Part shown: positions 10,897 through 21,495 of the stretch, piece by piece
How the letters are laid out: the number at the start of each line of letters is the position of its first letter
Numbering within the stretch: position 1 is the first letter of the stretch
Origin: Amphimedon queenslandica
Lineage: Eukaryota; Porifera; Demospongiae; Haplosclerida; Niphatidae
Length of the DNA: 41,315 nucleotides
Assembly (NCBI RefSeq): GCF_000090795.2
Contig: NW_003546832.1
Coordinates: 14,542 to 55,856 of the forward strand
Direction of reading: 5' to 3'
Notes under the pieces: model-generated
Told to the model about the DNA's origin: nothing
Seen by the model: the letters and a program-made list of their open reading frames with translations, nothing else
The model's database searches: none
Position numbers and translations under genes: made by a program

Positions 10897-13800
10897 CAGA
10901 GAGAGACAGAGAGAGACAGAGAGAGGGAGATACATGTAGAGAGAGAGAGGGAGGGAGAGAGAGACAGAGAGCACTGATCTGCATGTGTATATATGTATCA
11001 TAAGTTCATAACATGTATTACAAAATTTGAAACAGATTACATATTAAGTAGATGTACTTGTACATGCATGCATAAAAATGAAATGATAATGTAAAATACA
11101 TGTATACATGTACATGCATATGTGTACCTCATCTCTTGTTCTCTTATTAGTAGCATTTCTAGATCTAGGAGAAGGAATGGGCAATGGGTTTACGATAGAC
11201 AATGCTTCACGACCTAAAATGAAAAAGTAAACTAGTGTATACACTACACAGACAGTCAGACACTAACACCAGTACATCTAAAATACATGTACATGTATAA
11301 TGACAAAATTAGGCTTCCAAACAAATAAGAATAAATTTATTGCTTAATAAAGTAATGTACATGTACATGAACATGACTAAATGTACATGTAGATGCATCA
11401 TAGTAACTACATTAACAATGCCAACAGAAGATCATTAATATACATGTACATGGACTAATATTATACATGCATAGTATCCTCTATTAAGATATTACCGTAA
11501 GCTTTGCTGGGTGTGTTCCCCCAGTGTTCCTCATACTCTACATACCCTCCAAATGGTACTCTGCCAATATGGGGTCTCTTAGACCTCCTTACTCCAGGAG
11601 TGACATTAGTCTTCCGCTGAATCTCAGTGATAGCTAAAGTGAAGCAATAAGGAGAAAATAGATTTAAATAAATTAGCAATAATTAATGACACTTAGACAA
11701 AGATTAAATGTAAAATGTTGAAAACATGTACTGTAATGCCATTTAAAATTGCTTGAATAGCAATCAGAACACTAAAATTGCCAAAATATAATTATCCCCA
11801 CCAATGTACATGTATGGTATGTATTTTATCAAAAATGGCTCCAAGAGAATTCTCTTTAGTCTTTATAACATTTTTTGATCTACATGTAATGCCGATTTAG
11901 GCAAATCAAAGTGCTAATACAACGTTTCCCATAGATTCCAATCAAAATCAAATTTTTAAAGTAGCTAAAAAATCAGGCCAAAGATGGTGTAATATCAAAG
12001 ATCATTTAGTAGTACACAGTCTTTGGCAAAATTTCATCAAAAATAAAAAGGAAAAATTCTCCATTTCAGTAATTTTTTTCTGATACATATATAGTACATG
12101 TTACATGCTCTTATGTTTTGCACATAGAAAGTTGAATAAATACCAGTCGAAATTGAGTTCTTCAAATTTTAAAGTTGTTAAAAAATCAAGTCAAAGGCCA
12201 TGTACATGAGTCTTTTGCCAAAGTTCACCAAAAATGAAAAGGAGAAAATTCTCCATTTTAATAATTTTTCTAAGACATATACATGTACATGTACTAGAAA
12301 CTTTGAGTAGGTCATGACAAAAATTAATTTTTTATAAAAGCCAAGTACAACAGAGGTGGCAGACACAACAGTAGAGGTACAATAAATAATAATAAGGAAC
12401 GCTCAACTCATAGGCGGTGGCAGGATTGGAAGAGCGGTCGGGCAAAAAATGGCACGCGAAGCGCGCTGCGATTTTGACCACACCCACTTTTTTTGCACCT
12501 ATTTTGGGCGTATACTCAAAGCACGCATACAATATGATATAGCATAAAATGCGCCTAAAAGGCCCCCTATCTTATCTGTAAAGCTCTATCCAAGCTGTAA
12601 AGTGCTAGTCCTGGTAGTCCTGGAAGGCTTGTTGACAAAGGAAAGCAGAAAAGACTGTCTTTTGCTAGCCATGGTAATTATTCATGACTAAAAACTAGAA
12701 ACAATGTAAAACATTGAAGGGCTCAGCCTCGTAGATTATTAGCTGGGGTAAAGCAGAATCTCAACTTTATGGTGCTGCTAGAAAACTCCTGACTTGTTTT
12801 TTACTTTAAGCCTTGCTACACTGACTTTAAAATAGCCATAAGATATAAAAAGGCTGGCCAGTTTAGTGCAGTCAGTGACAAATGTGACATTTGTTTGATT
12901 TTCTCAACAAAAAGAAGTTTCATAGTTACTTAACTGCACCTGTAACCTTTTCAAGCAGTTGGAGAAGTCTTTGGACAGGGTTTTTGCCTTATCTTGTTGC
13001 TAGGAAGTAGGAAAATCATGACTTCTGATTCCCGTGTGCTGATTGCCATTTTATTATCTTTCGGCCACTCCCACTTTCAATGAAATATTGAAATTTAGAA
13101 TCTATTGCACTGCTAGGCATGTGCGACTATATAGAGGACATACGAAATACGTACGTGTACAGACAAACAAACAAACTCTACTCATCTTAGTGGGCTTCAC
13201 CCAATGATGTCATTAATTAAAATTTCATTTCCGGTCAAAATTTTTGGTCGGGCATTGCCCGTCCATGCCCGACCCTGCCGCCACCTATGGCTCAACTAAA
13301 AATAATGATCGCCAAAAATTTCTTCTTCAATTTAAGGATAGAGACACATGTACATGTACATATACATCTATGTTATATGTATATAAGTTTAAGCTGATTC
13401 TTATCAAAAGTGAATACCGTATATCGGGTATATTTTAATGCATTAACAATTTCTGAAGAAGCAATCCATTGCGAAAATAAATATTATAAAATTTTAAAAT
13501 ATGCGGATAAAAAGGAATAGAAGATATGCGGTATTGTGAAATTATTATGAACAAGTGGCTTCAAACTATCAATGGCTTCTAACTCGAAGGCCATGAAGAG
13601 CCTTCTTTGCCAGTTGGAAGTGTTGCTAAGGTTGATTCAGAAGTGGAGAAGTCAGCAAAATGCTTCGATTTACTTACCAGGCCAGGTGGTTGATGAAAAT
13701 AATAGCAAGTAAATATTTTTGGAATATAAAGGACTTCCAAATTTTTCTATCATTGAACTTTATATTTACACCACTTTTCATGCATTGAAATATACCCGAT

Positions 13801-16662
13801 ATACGGTATTGAGTTTCTTTAGATAAGGGGGAATGTAACTAACATACTTCGCTTGACTGGTTGACGTCGTTGTGGTGGTGAACAATTTATTTTCTTGCGT
13901 TTCTTCTTTGTCTTTTTAGCAGTTTCCAGAGGAGAGCCTGGAGAGGCATTAGCCAATGGTTCAACAGGAGCAGTAGTATCTTTGGAAGGAGAAGCTTCAC
14001 TATCAGTGATAAGAGGAGAGTTTTTTCTGGTTGATCTTGATGTAGTAGGAGGCCTACAATACATGTACATGTATGCATATTAAAACATTAATCATAAGTG
14101 AAATGAATTAAAGCACTCAAGACAACAAACCAAATAACCTAAATTTTAATCCTCTCTTAGTTTTAACGTATTCTCTCTTTTCACTCAATTACTTTGAATG
14201 GGAAAAAATTGTCCTTGCAGAGGCTTTAGCTCTAGTAGAAGGAGTAGTTGTATCATGCCTAAAAATTATAAAATACATATATTTTCATATAATTATTTAA
14301 AGCTCTGAATACGTAATTTCTGACTGTACTGATTGTCCTACTATGGCTACAACATGTACATGTCATACTAGACTACTGTATAGCAAGATTAAGTGGCACT
14401 TTGTTTTAGTAGTTTCGGGACAGATCACAAAATTTAAAGTTTTTAAACCCATAAAATCATTGAAATGCTACCCCTTTACACTGTCAACTGCAAAAATTAA
14501 AACCACAAATTGCCCCACTAGGGCAGGGCATAGTATTCATTGCTGAAGAATTAATGTAAGAAAGTTGAAAATTTCAGCAAAAATTAAGCAGTTGAACTTG
14601 CAAATTACAAATTATTATAGCTACCAAGTGACAATGAATTGGCAAGAAATTATACCACAAATCTACCAATTTTAACAGAGTTCATTAAAAATATCTGCCC
14701 ACCAGCAAATCCCACTACATCAGTAATGATGGCATGTACACATGCAGATTGTACAAGTGACAGTTGACGCTTCTGATTTCACCAAATTATTATTTTGTTG
14801 CTTAAAATTTTGTTACTTAATTTACCTCGAACTATTAGCAGTTCTTGTACCAGTCCTAGTAATAGAGGGGCTAGTACCAGCAGCAGGAGGTAGAGGAGAA
14901 GGAGGATCATTAAAAGTATGGCTAAAATAATTTTAAAATATCGTTATATGAGTAGTTTTATGAGTAAGTTACTACAGTACATGTAAATTCACTCTTATTT
15001 TGTTACTTAATTTACCTCAAACAGCTAGCCTCTCTTGTACCAGTCCTAGTAAAGGGGCCAGTACCAGTGGTAGGAGGTTGTGGAGAAGGAGGAGAATCAG
15101 CAAAAGTATGCCTAAAACAATTTTAAAACATTATTATAATATTCACAGCCCTATATATAATTCAATGTCTACCATACAGTATGCATACACTTAGCACTAC
15201 TCAGTGGCAGATCTAGGGGAGATCCATGGGTTTCATGGAACCCCCCTTTGGGAATAAAAGTTGTTCTAATTGGCAGCAATTTTCCTCCATTTTATTAATT
15301 AAAATTAATGAGCCACACCTACTTAAGCGAAACGGAATCTCCCTTTCAATTTTTCTGGATCTGCCAGTGCTATTGTATAGTGGCAGTAATTTGCAAGAAG
15401 TTAAATTTGGCGATTGGTGCTTGGCAATTTTCAACTGCCACATAAAAAGACAATGAAAGCGCAAACTAACCTACATGTACATGTACCAATTAGTAAATTT
15501 CACCAAAATATCCCAAAAGAAATCTCATTACACATTATTTAACATGTATCTTAATTCAATTTACCTTGACAAAGTGTTGGAATTCCTTGTAGCAGTGCTG
15601 GTAGAGCAGCAACTTGAATCAGTAACTATAAACCATTGAATTGAATAATTTTTCACCCATTATCATCTTTACATGTACATGAATATATGTAAGGTACGAT
15701 AAATGTACTGTATTTGCCTGATTAGAAGCCCAGCTCAAATAAACTCCCATCCCTAACTAACTAGAGATACACATATTTTACAAGTTACATGGTTCAATCC
15801 TTAACTTTGGCACTTCCTTTTCACACAATTTTGTTTCCCTGTTAAGTAATAAACGCTTGAGCTTTCATCAGGCAAATACACACTTGTTTCATTAATCGCT
15901 TGGTTCTGCCTTTTCTGGCATAAGCCCAGCCTATGATTAAAAAGTAAAAGCCAATAACCCGTTAGTATGGTATCAATGTGAGTCGAACTCCACCTAGGTA
16001 TACAACTTTAAGCTAGCCATGGACAAGACCTTTCCCTTAATAGCAATCATATTCTCATCATAGGCGCAGCAGGATAGGGAGCGGTATCGGGGAAAAAATG
16101 GCGCGTGGAGTGCGCCACAATTTCGATCACACCCACTTTTCCCCCGCATATTTTGGGTGTATACTCAATGCAATCATACAATACCACATACTATAAAAAT
16201 ATGCTTAAAGGCCCCTATCTTATCTGTAAAGCTCTATCACAGCTGTAAAGTGTTAGTCCTGGTCCTCCTGGAAGGCTTGTTGACAAAGGAAAGCAGAAAA
16301 GACTGTCTCTTGCTAGCCATGGTAATTATTCATGACTAAAAATGATGTCATTAATTAAATTTTTCTTTCCGGTCAAAATTTTTGGTCGGGCATTGCCCGT
16401 CCATGCCCAACCCTGCCGCCGCCTATGATTCTCATTTGTAACCTTACTTGTGTCATCTTCCTCTTGTGATGATGGGAAGTAAAATTCTAGGAGCTCTAAG
16501 CCATTTTCGTCTCTAGGAAAACTCTTCCTTCTGTCGATTCCATATGTAGCACTAAGTAATAAAAACATCACAACTATTAGCTTTAAAGGGTGAGTCTCAC
16601 CCATAGTTCACTCCACTGACTCGCTTTCTTTTAAACGGTGGTGATGATGTAGCCATACTCAT
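9406..16662 (-). CDS. CENPC: Centromere protein C (CENP-C/Mif2) homologue
   Basis: Thirteen exons with GT-AG introns and matching phase at every junction: 16601-16662, 16448-16551, 15565-15625, 15016-15111, 14826-14921, 14193-14258, 13848-14053, 11496-11633, 11128-11213, 10767-10830, 10345-10514, 9760-9850, 9406-9488; 1323 nt, 440 residues. CENP-C is the inner-kinetochore scaffold that binds the CENP-A nucleosome and recruits the Mis12 complex. Seen here: an N-terminal GIDRRKSFPRDENGLELLEF block (about residues 25-44) like the Mis12-binding end; a Ser/Thr/Pro-rich middle with repeated exons; a CENP-C-motif-like TPGVRRSKR (about 242-250); and a C-terminal cupin (about 330-440) with NADGMDVQPGDD, KKGAEKP and YIRIPPG. 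It is shorter than human CENP-C (943 residues). The first exon has ATGs at 16662 and 16656; the second has the better context. A larger exon could have been missed in the 2.2-kb intron 7. Confidence 0.82.
9885..10020. other. CENP-C intron 11, unremarkable part
   Basis: Intron sequence between the exons at 9760-9850 and 10345-10514. Apart from the MITE at 10110-10319 and several acatgt runs I see no feature. Confidence 0.4.
10110..10319. mobile_element. MITE with TACYGTATAGC terminal inverted repeats
   Basis: The left end reads tactgtatagcaggtatatt and the right end is its near reverse complement, ending aaatatacccgctatacggta. About 210 bp, non-coding, inside a CENP-C intron. Related ends flank elements at 13417-13809, 25691-25908 and about 37593-38040. 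The flanks are consistent with a TA target duplication. Confidence 0.75.
10846..10975. repeat. GA microsatellite used as a polypyrimidine tract
   Basis: About 130 bp of ga repeats with cagaga and gaggga interruptions. On the minus strand it is a CT-rich tract just upstream of the 3' splice site of the 10767-10830 CENP-C exon (acceptor at 10831-10832). Open frames across it are artefacts. Confidence 0.85.
11840..12330 (+). repeat. Dispersed ~160-bp repeat, three tandem monomers
   Basis: Three degenerate copies of the repeat described at 185-500, recognisable by ttctgatacatatat, aaaaggaaaaattctccat and caaaaatgaaaaggagaaaa. They lie in the 2.2-kb intron 7 of CENP-C (11634-13847). Confidence 0.65.
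12409..13289. mobile_element. hAT-like non-autonomous transposon, 881 bp
   Basis: The termini are cataggcggtggcagg and cctgccgccacctatg, imperfect inverted repeats of each other. They are flanked by a perfect 8-bp direct duplication gctcaact (12401-12408 and 13290-13297). The 8-bp duplication is typical of the hAT superfamily. No transposase is encoded. It lies in intron 7 of the CENP-C gene, and a shorter relative (16059-16427) lies in intron 2 of the same gene. Confidence 0.9.
13417..13809. mobile_element. MITE with TACCGTATATCGGGTATATT inverted repeats
   Basis: The left end taccgtatatcgggtatatt is matched at the right by aatatacccgatatacggta. About 393 bp and non-coding. It belongs to the same terminal-repeat family as 10110-10319 and sits beside the hAT-like element in the same CENP-C intron. 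Confidence 0.8.
14826..15111 (-). repeat. Tandemly duplicated CENP-C exons 4 and 5
   Basis: The 96-bp exons 15016-15111 and 14826-14921 are the same length and phase, clearly similar in sequence (both encode a HTF...SP...GTxP...TRTGTR pattern), and have matching flanking intron sequence (ttgttacttaatttacct at the donor side). Exons 15565-15625 and 14193-14258 look like more distant relatives. This is an internal exon duplication in the Ser/Thr/Pro-rich linker of the protein. Confidence 0.8.
15202..15368. mobile_element. Short MITE-like inverted repeat in CENP-C intron 3
   Basis: The ends tggcagatctagg and ctggatctgcca are inverted repeats, with an aacccccctttggg block near the left end. About 165 bp, non-coding. 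No target duplication was found, so the exact borders are uncertain. Confidence 0.55.
16059..16427. mobile_element. hAT-like non-autonomous transposon, 369-bp deletion form
   Basis: Similar to the left ~260 bp and right ~90 bp of the 881-bp element at 12409-13289, so it is a deletion derivative of that family. The ends are cataggcgcagcagg and cctgccgccgcctatg. An 8-bp target duplication attctcat lies at 16051-16058 and 16428-16435. It sits in CENP-C intron 2. Confidence 0.9.
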
Positions 16663-17334
16663 TACTCAAGCTCAACCTCATGCAAACACGTGCATTAAAA
16701 CCCGCTCCTCCCAAAAACTTTCATTGCGCATGCTCAAAACCCCAAACAAAGCGGGTTTACCACGTGGTTAATGGCCTTAATTAGCTATGTTTGCGAGAGA
16801 GCTTTAAACGCTAAATTAAATAGACGCCAAAATAATTATTATTCATTATACTGGTTATTATTTATAGTTAATTTGGTTTAAAACGCTAAAATTAGTAACG
16901 CTAAACATGACTTTTGCTGATTTCGCTAAATTAGTAGACGCAAATAATAGTAGGCTTAAGGTAACCCTTGCCATCTTGCTAAATTTAAATTCAAATGTAG
17001 GATTAAGCAGAGGGCTTGTCTGTAATTGGATGGTGATAGTGTTTTTGACTTTTTCGTAGTTGCAGTTCATCCTCGATTGGAAGCCACTTTCGATTTAATA
17101 CACAAAACCACACCTACTACAAACTACCCACGTGTTGGCACGTGTGACTTCCCACGTGCTCTCACGTGGGCCAGATTAAGATAGCCCCGCCCACTTATTT
17201 CTTCCAAAAGCAAAAACTTTTGGGGTGATTCAAAGTCGACACGCGCTCCATACTTCTCTCTGCCCCCCTGGGTGTCCTAAGAAGAGCTTTTGCTAAAGAC
17301 TACAAGAGTATGATCCGAACCTTCATTACGACAG
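16663..17334. promoter_or_regulatory. Divergent promoter region with CACGTG cluster
   Basis: The CENP-C start (minus, 16662) and the next gene (plus, 17335) are head to head across about 670 bp. The palindrome cacgtg occurs at 16687, 16761, 17129, 17139, 17153 and 17163; the last four fall within 40 bp. CACGTG is the classic E-box bound by bHLH-zip factors such as MYC/MAX, USF and TFE/MITF. Shared regulation of the two genes is an inference. No TATA box is evident. Confidence 0.6.
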
Positions 17335-20300
17335 ATGGGATATTCAAATATGGATGAATCCACCAGTGACCACCCAGACGTCTTCAAATCCAGTATAGGT
17401 CCTACAAGTGAACTTACTTATTATGTAGTGGCTAATCAAGAAACCCAGCATGTTTCCAGTTTGGTTGCTCGTCAGAAAAAGCAGAGTGTTTTGAAATTAC
17501 ACAAGGTGAGCATGGCCCGGCCACCGCCTATTGCCTCTCGGTATTTAGAAATTGGTGGGGCCTAGTAGACGGGCGAATTGGTTAGTTAAAAGACCACTTT
17601 ATGGGCAGCCGATGTAAATATATAATTGTATCGGAAGTGTGTGTCCTTTTATTAAAGTTTACCGGGACCTGCTCTCCTTCCCTCTCTGTTTCTCCTCCCT
17701 CTCTCGACTCCTCCTCTTTCTCTCTTCCCCACATGTTTTTCTTTTCCCCCCATACTTTCTCTTCCTCTTATTGTTTCTTGTCTCCCTTCTCCTCCTCTCC
17801 TTTCCCCTTCTCCTCCTCCTCTACTTCCTTCTCTTAGTATAGAATCTCAGTCATTGCCAAATTCAAGATTTAGCCTTCAGCATCAAAGTATGACATAATT
17901 ATTATTATTTTTTTTATTTTTCATAATAATGGGTATATTTGGAAGAGTAAAATTTAAAGTAAATTAAGTGAAGTTTTTGATTTTTTTAATTTGGTGATTT
18001 TTTAACATTATGTTAATGCATGTATTAATGCTTCTAATTAAATTAATATTAATAGGGCAGAGCATCATCCTTAAGTAGCAAAACTTGACCAAGTCAAAGT
18101 ATGAACATACCCCACCCACACACTTAATTAACTTATTTTTAAAAGGTTTTTCTGCACATGAAAAGTCAACTTTAGATATGTTACCATATATGGCATTGCT
18201 ATGATGATAACGGCCTTATTATGTAATAGGAATTTTCCTTTTTATCCCGGAATCGCATCCCACCCTATATTCCTCACCATCCCTCAATTGATTGCATCAA
18301 AAGGTGAGTTTCATAATGAAATTCTATTTTTTTTCTAAAAATTTTAGATTGCCCAGTACAATTTTGCATTCATGAAATTATTTTCTTATAATAATTCTCA
18401 TTGGGTTGCCGTAGAATGTTACGCTGGGCATCATACGGAGATTATGCAGTACTGCATGAGATTAGTTTCACGTTCTTTTATTTCACAATAAAAAAGAAGA
18501 AACTCAAATTTCCAAGTATCAATATTTCTTCACTAGGTAACATTGGAATGTGTCTGTGAGTTGTTAATTAATTGGCGTGTCGTGTGGGTGTAGCCTCAGT
18601 CAAATATTCATTTGTGTTTTAACGAGAGATAGTCACAATAATAATTGACTAAAACAAACAGATTAATGTTGTTGATTTCCTTTTGAAACGTACGTACTGC
18701 TAAGTTTATTTCTTTCCAATTTCCTCCTATGTATTTTTTACACATACATGTACATGTAAAATTAATTTTAATTTATTTAATTAAATTAATATTCTCCTTT
18801 TTGTAATTATTTTAGGCGTATCCTGAGTCCTGACCCCGGGGGCTCCATCCCTCCCATCTGAAGGGGGTGTGAGGGTTAAACTATGGGTTGTTGTTGATTA
18901 CAAGTTTTGGAACACTCCCAAAACATGTCATTTCATTAATTAAGAGCTTTTTACTATTAGAGGTTTGATGTGACACCTTCTGAAAACCTTTCTGTGACCC
19001 CGTCCCTTAGAGTAACAGGTAATTGTTGAAAATATAATGCTACCGAGTATTGATATAATTAGTTACATGTACATGTACATGTATGTGTACAAGGTTCCGT
19101 TAAAAACATGATTCATGAACTGATAAACACTATACTATACATACATGTACATGTAGCATTATGGCTTTTTGAGCAACATAAAAAATTCATGAATAATTCA
19201 ATTTTGATTGAAATTAGCTCAAACTTTCTACACAACATAAGAACATGTATATGTTTCAAGAAAAATTATAAAAATGGAGAATTGTCTTCTTTTCTTTTTT
19301 GGTGAATTTCAATGCCCCTGGCCTGATTTTAGAGCAGCTTTAAAATTTTTAAAAAATCTAATTTTGATTCGAATCAGCTCAAGCATTCCACACAACATAA
19401 GAACATATATATGCATGAAGGAAAATTATAATAATGGATAATTCTCTCCTTTTATTTTTGGCAAAATTTGGCCATGGTCCAATTTTGGAGTAACTTCAAA
19501 AATTCTTTAAAAATATAATTTTAATCGGAACCAGCTCAAACTTAAGATGTGAATTACATGTGAATTACCTTTTCTCTTCCCTTTCCTTTTTCTCCTTCAC
19601 TCAGTTTCAGGTGGTGCTAGGGAGATAGTCCATTCACAATCAGCTGGTGGAATGAGAGCATATCCTAATTCAAGAGATAAAGTACACTGTACAATGTAAG
19701 TAAAGAGAAACTTACAATCTACATGTATATGTACATGTACATATACAGTGTTTACATTTATATCTTTTTCTTTCTCTCTCTCTTTAGTCTCCTGTGGCTA
19801 ACAGCAGACCTTCAAAGCCAGCTGCAGGTAAGCCTTCAACCCATTACATGACTATCATGTGACTATCATGTGAATATCATGTGACAATCATGTGCCTATT
19901 GTGTGAATATCATGTGCCTATTGTGTAAATATCATGTGACTATCATGTGATTATTATGTGAATATCGTGATTGTAATTGCTTCCATAGATCCTTCCAGTT
20001 CTCTTTCCGAGTGGTTATTAGGGGAGCTATAAAGGATAAGCCCCATTGGGGTAAGGTATTAGTGAAGAAATACTCTGAAGCTTTTAAGGAAAACCCTTCA
20101 GATATACTGGATGAAATGTTACAGCTTCCTTTTGTGGGACCTAATTGGTAATTGAAATTTTCACAGGAATAACAATGATATTTGTATTATATTCTGCTGT
20201 GTATTAGAACTACTAATGTGATATGCATCATCCATGTATGTGTACGTATAGAGAAATTTTATTATTATTAATTCTTGTAGTTTAATTGAAGGCAATTCTG

Positions 20301-20707
20301 TCATTTTCATGGAGGCAGAAATTGAACAAAAGAAGGAGGAGGAAGAAGAGGAAGAAACAGATTATCCTTCACTGCCTTGTAATTCATAATATACATGTCA
20401 ATATTCATTTTTCTAAAAATAAGTATATTAACTACATATGTATGTATATGTAAACATGTGCATGTATCTCTATTTTTATTCTCTTTTTGTTCCCTCTCTC
20501 TCTCTTCATAATAGCTACTGTAGAGTTGCCTTTGTCATCAGAAGAAGGCATACATGTGTATGCGTATGCATTGGTAGCTTCAATAAAGTCATTGCTTCAC
20601 TTTTATGTACAACACAATTCACCATCAACCACTAAAGCATATTACAGTGACTTGAGGACTCATTATAAACACTTTAATGAAAATAAGCATGGTAAATAAT
20701 GATAATA

Positions 20708-20747
<40 letters not shown>

Positions 20748-20972
20748 AAAGAGATTAATGGAATTAATGGATACTTTAAAATGCATATACATGTACATGT
20801 ACGTACACACATGTACATGTACATTGTATACTATGATTTTTTGGGCAGTAGTCATCTGTATGTACTGTACCTGTACATAGTAAGATACAGTACTATTGTA
20901 CTATTATTTGTGATTTCTTTCTTTGTACATGTACATGTAGCTCCTCCTGAAAAATTAAACAGTGATTTTTGA
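17335..20972 (+). CDS. Unrecognised multi-exon gene
   Basis: Exon 1 is 17335-17505 (57 codons to a strong donor, starting MGYSNMDESTSDHPDVF). The 3' exons form a consistent chain: 19611-19695, 19788-19827, 19999-20147, 20281-20378, 20515-20691 and 20941-20972 (stop), with phases 2, 0, 2, 1, 1. They encode a basic stretch (KDKPHWGKVLVKKYSEAF), a glutamate run, and a helical-looking segment (YALVASIKSLLHFYVQHNS). Linking exons between 17506 and 19610 are unclear; candidates are about 17846-17890, a segment ending at a strong donor at 18303, and one starting at 18348. I recognise no domain and no signal peptide, so the product is probably intracellular. It shares a divergent promoter with CENP-C. 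Confidence 0.5.
17680..17836 (+). repeat. Pyrimidine-rich CT tract
   Basis: About 155 bp almost entirely of c and t on the plus strand, ending in cttag. It lies in the first intron of the plus-strand gene and could serve as an extended polypyrimidine tract before a small exon near 17846. Open frames across it are low complexity. Confidence 0.7.
19185..19530 (-). repeat. Dispersed ~160-bp repeat, two inverted monomers
   Basis: Reverse-complement copies of the repeat at 185-500, marked by ctcaaactttctacacaacat and the like, aagaacatgtatatg and ggagaattgtcttc. They lie in an intron of the plus-strand gene. Confidence 0.65.
19851..19971 (+). repeat. 11-bp minisatellite, about 11 units
   Basis: Unit actatcatgtg with variants aatatcatgtg, cctattgtgtg and attattatgtg, head to tail without gaps. 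It ends just before the 19999-20147 exon. Confidence 0.9.
20699..20742 (+). repeat. AAT microsatellite
   Basis: About 13 aat units directly after the donor of the 20515-20691 exon. Intronic. Confidence 0.85.
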
Positions 20973-21013
20973 ACATCTGTATGCATTACACAATGTATAT
21001 GTATGTTGGGAGG

Positions 21014-21158
21014 ATGGTTCATGATGCCGTAGAAACTGGTCTGACTGGTTTGACCAATAATGGGAGGGTACATGTGTGCTACCCTGATTGTGCTAATTAT
21101 GAACTGGTTGGGATTAATCAGTTGAGGGAGTTACCAATTCTATACACTACCTTTTCAA
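21014..21158 (+). CDS. Orphan exon candidate
   Basis: An open stretch from ATG 21014 to a perfect donor gtaagt at 21159 encodes 48 codons (MVHDAVETGLTGLTNNGRV, then two cysteines in CYPDC). It lies between the end of the 17335-20972 gene and the TRIM-NHL promoter, and I could not join it to either. It may be an alternative 3' exon of the upstream gene or part of an unseen gene. Confidence 0.3.
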
Positions 21159-21495
21159 GTAAGTGAAGTGTGATCGGTGGTGGGATGTGTGGCCATAAAG
21201 GGAGCTACATGTATGTTGATGAAAGCTACTTTGACTGAGTACCTCTGAGTGAGAGCATCAGTTTTTAGTGTAGCATGTACATGTACAAATACATGTATTG
21301 CTAAAGCGTCATTTATGTATAATGTATGTTTAGGCTAAGCAAATGTACACGTACATGTACATGCATCATATTGGAAAAGTTTATACAACCCATATGTTTA
21401 AGTTGCCATGGTCTTTCTACTGGGGATTATTTTTAATGTCAAATTCTAAAAATGAGATAGTATAGATCCAACTATTTACTATTATTGTACACTGT

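Noticed and set aside
10799..10984. Open frame rich in LSLSLS
   Set aside because: It is the translation of a GA microsatellite inside a CENP-C intron.
16326..16604. Secreted protein with signal peptide
   Set aside because: The hydrophobic leader corresponds to a short intron; splicing gives the CENP-C N terminus, and the 3' part reads into intron 2.
17129..17168. CACGTG cluster read as a yeast-type centromere element (CDEI)
   Set aside because: Point-centromere elements are specific to budding yeasts; in an animal promoter E-boxes are the simpler reading.
17601..17842. Open frames of serine, phenylalanine and leucine
   Set aside because: They are translations of a CT-rich intron tract.
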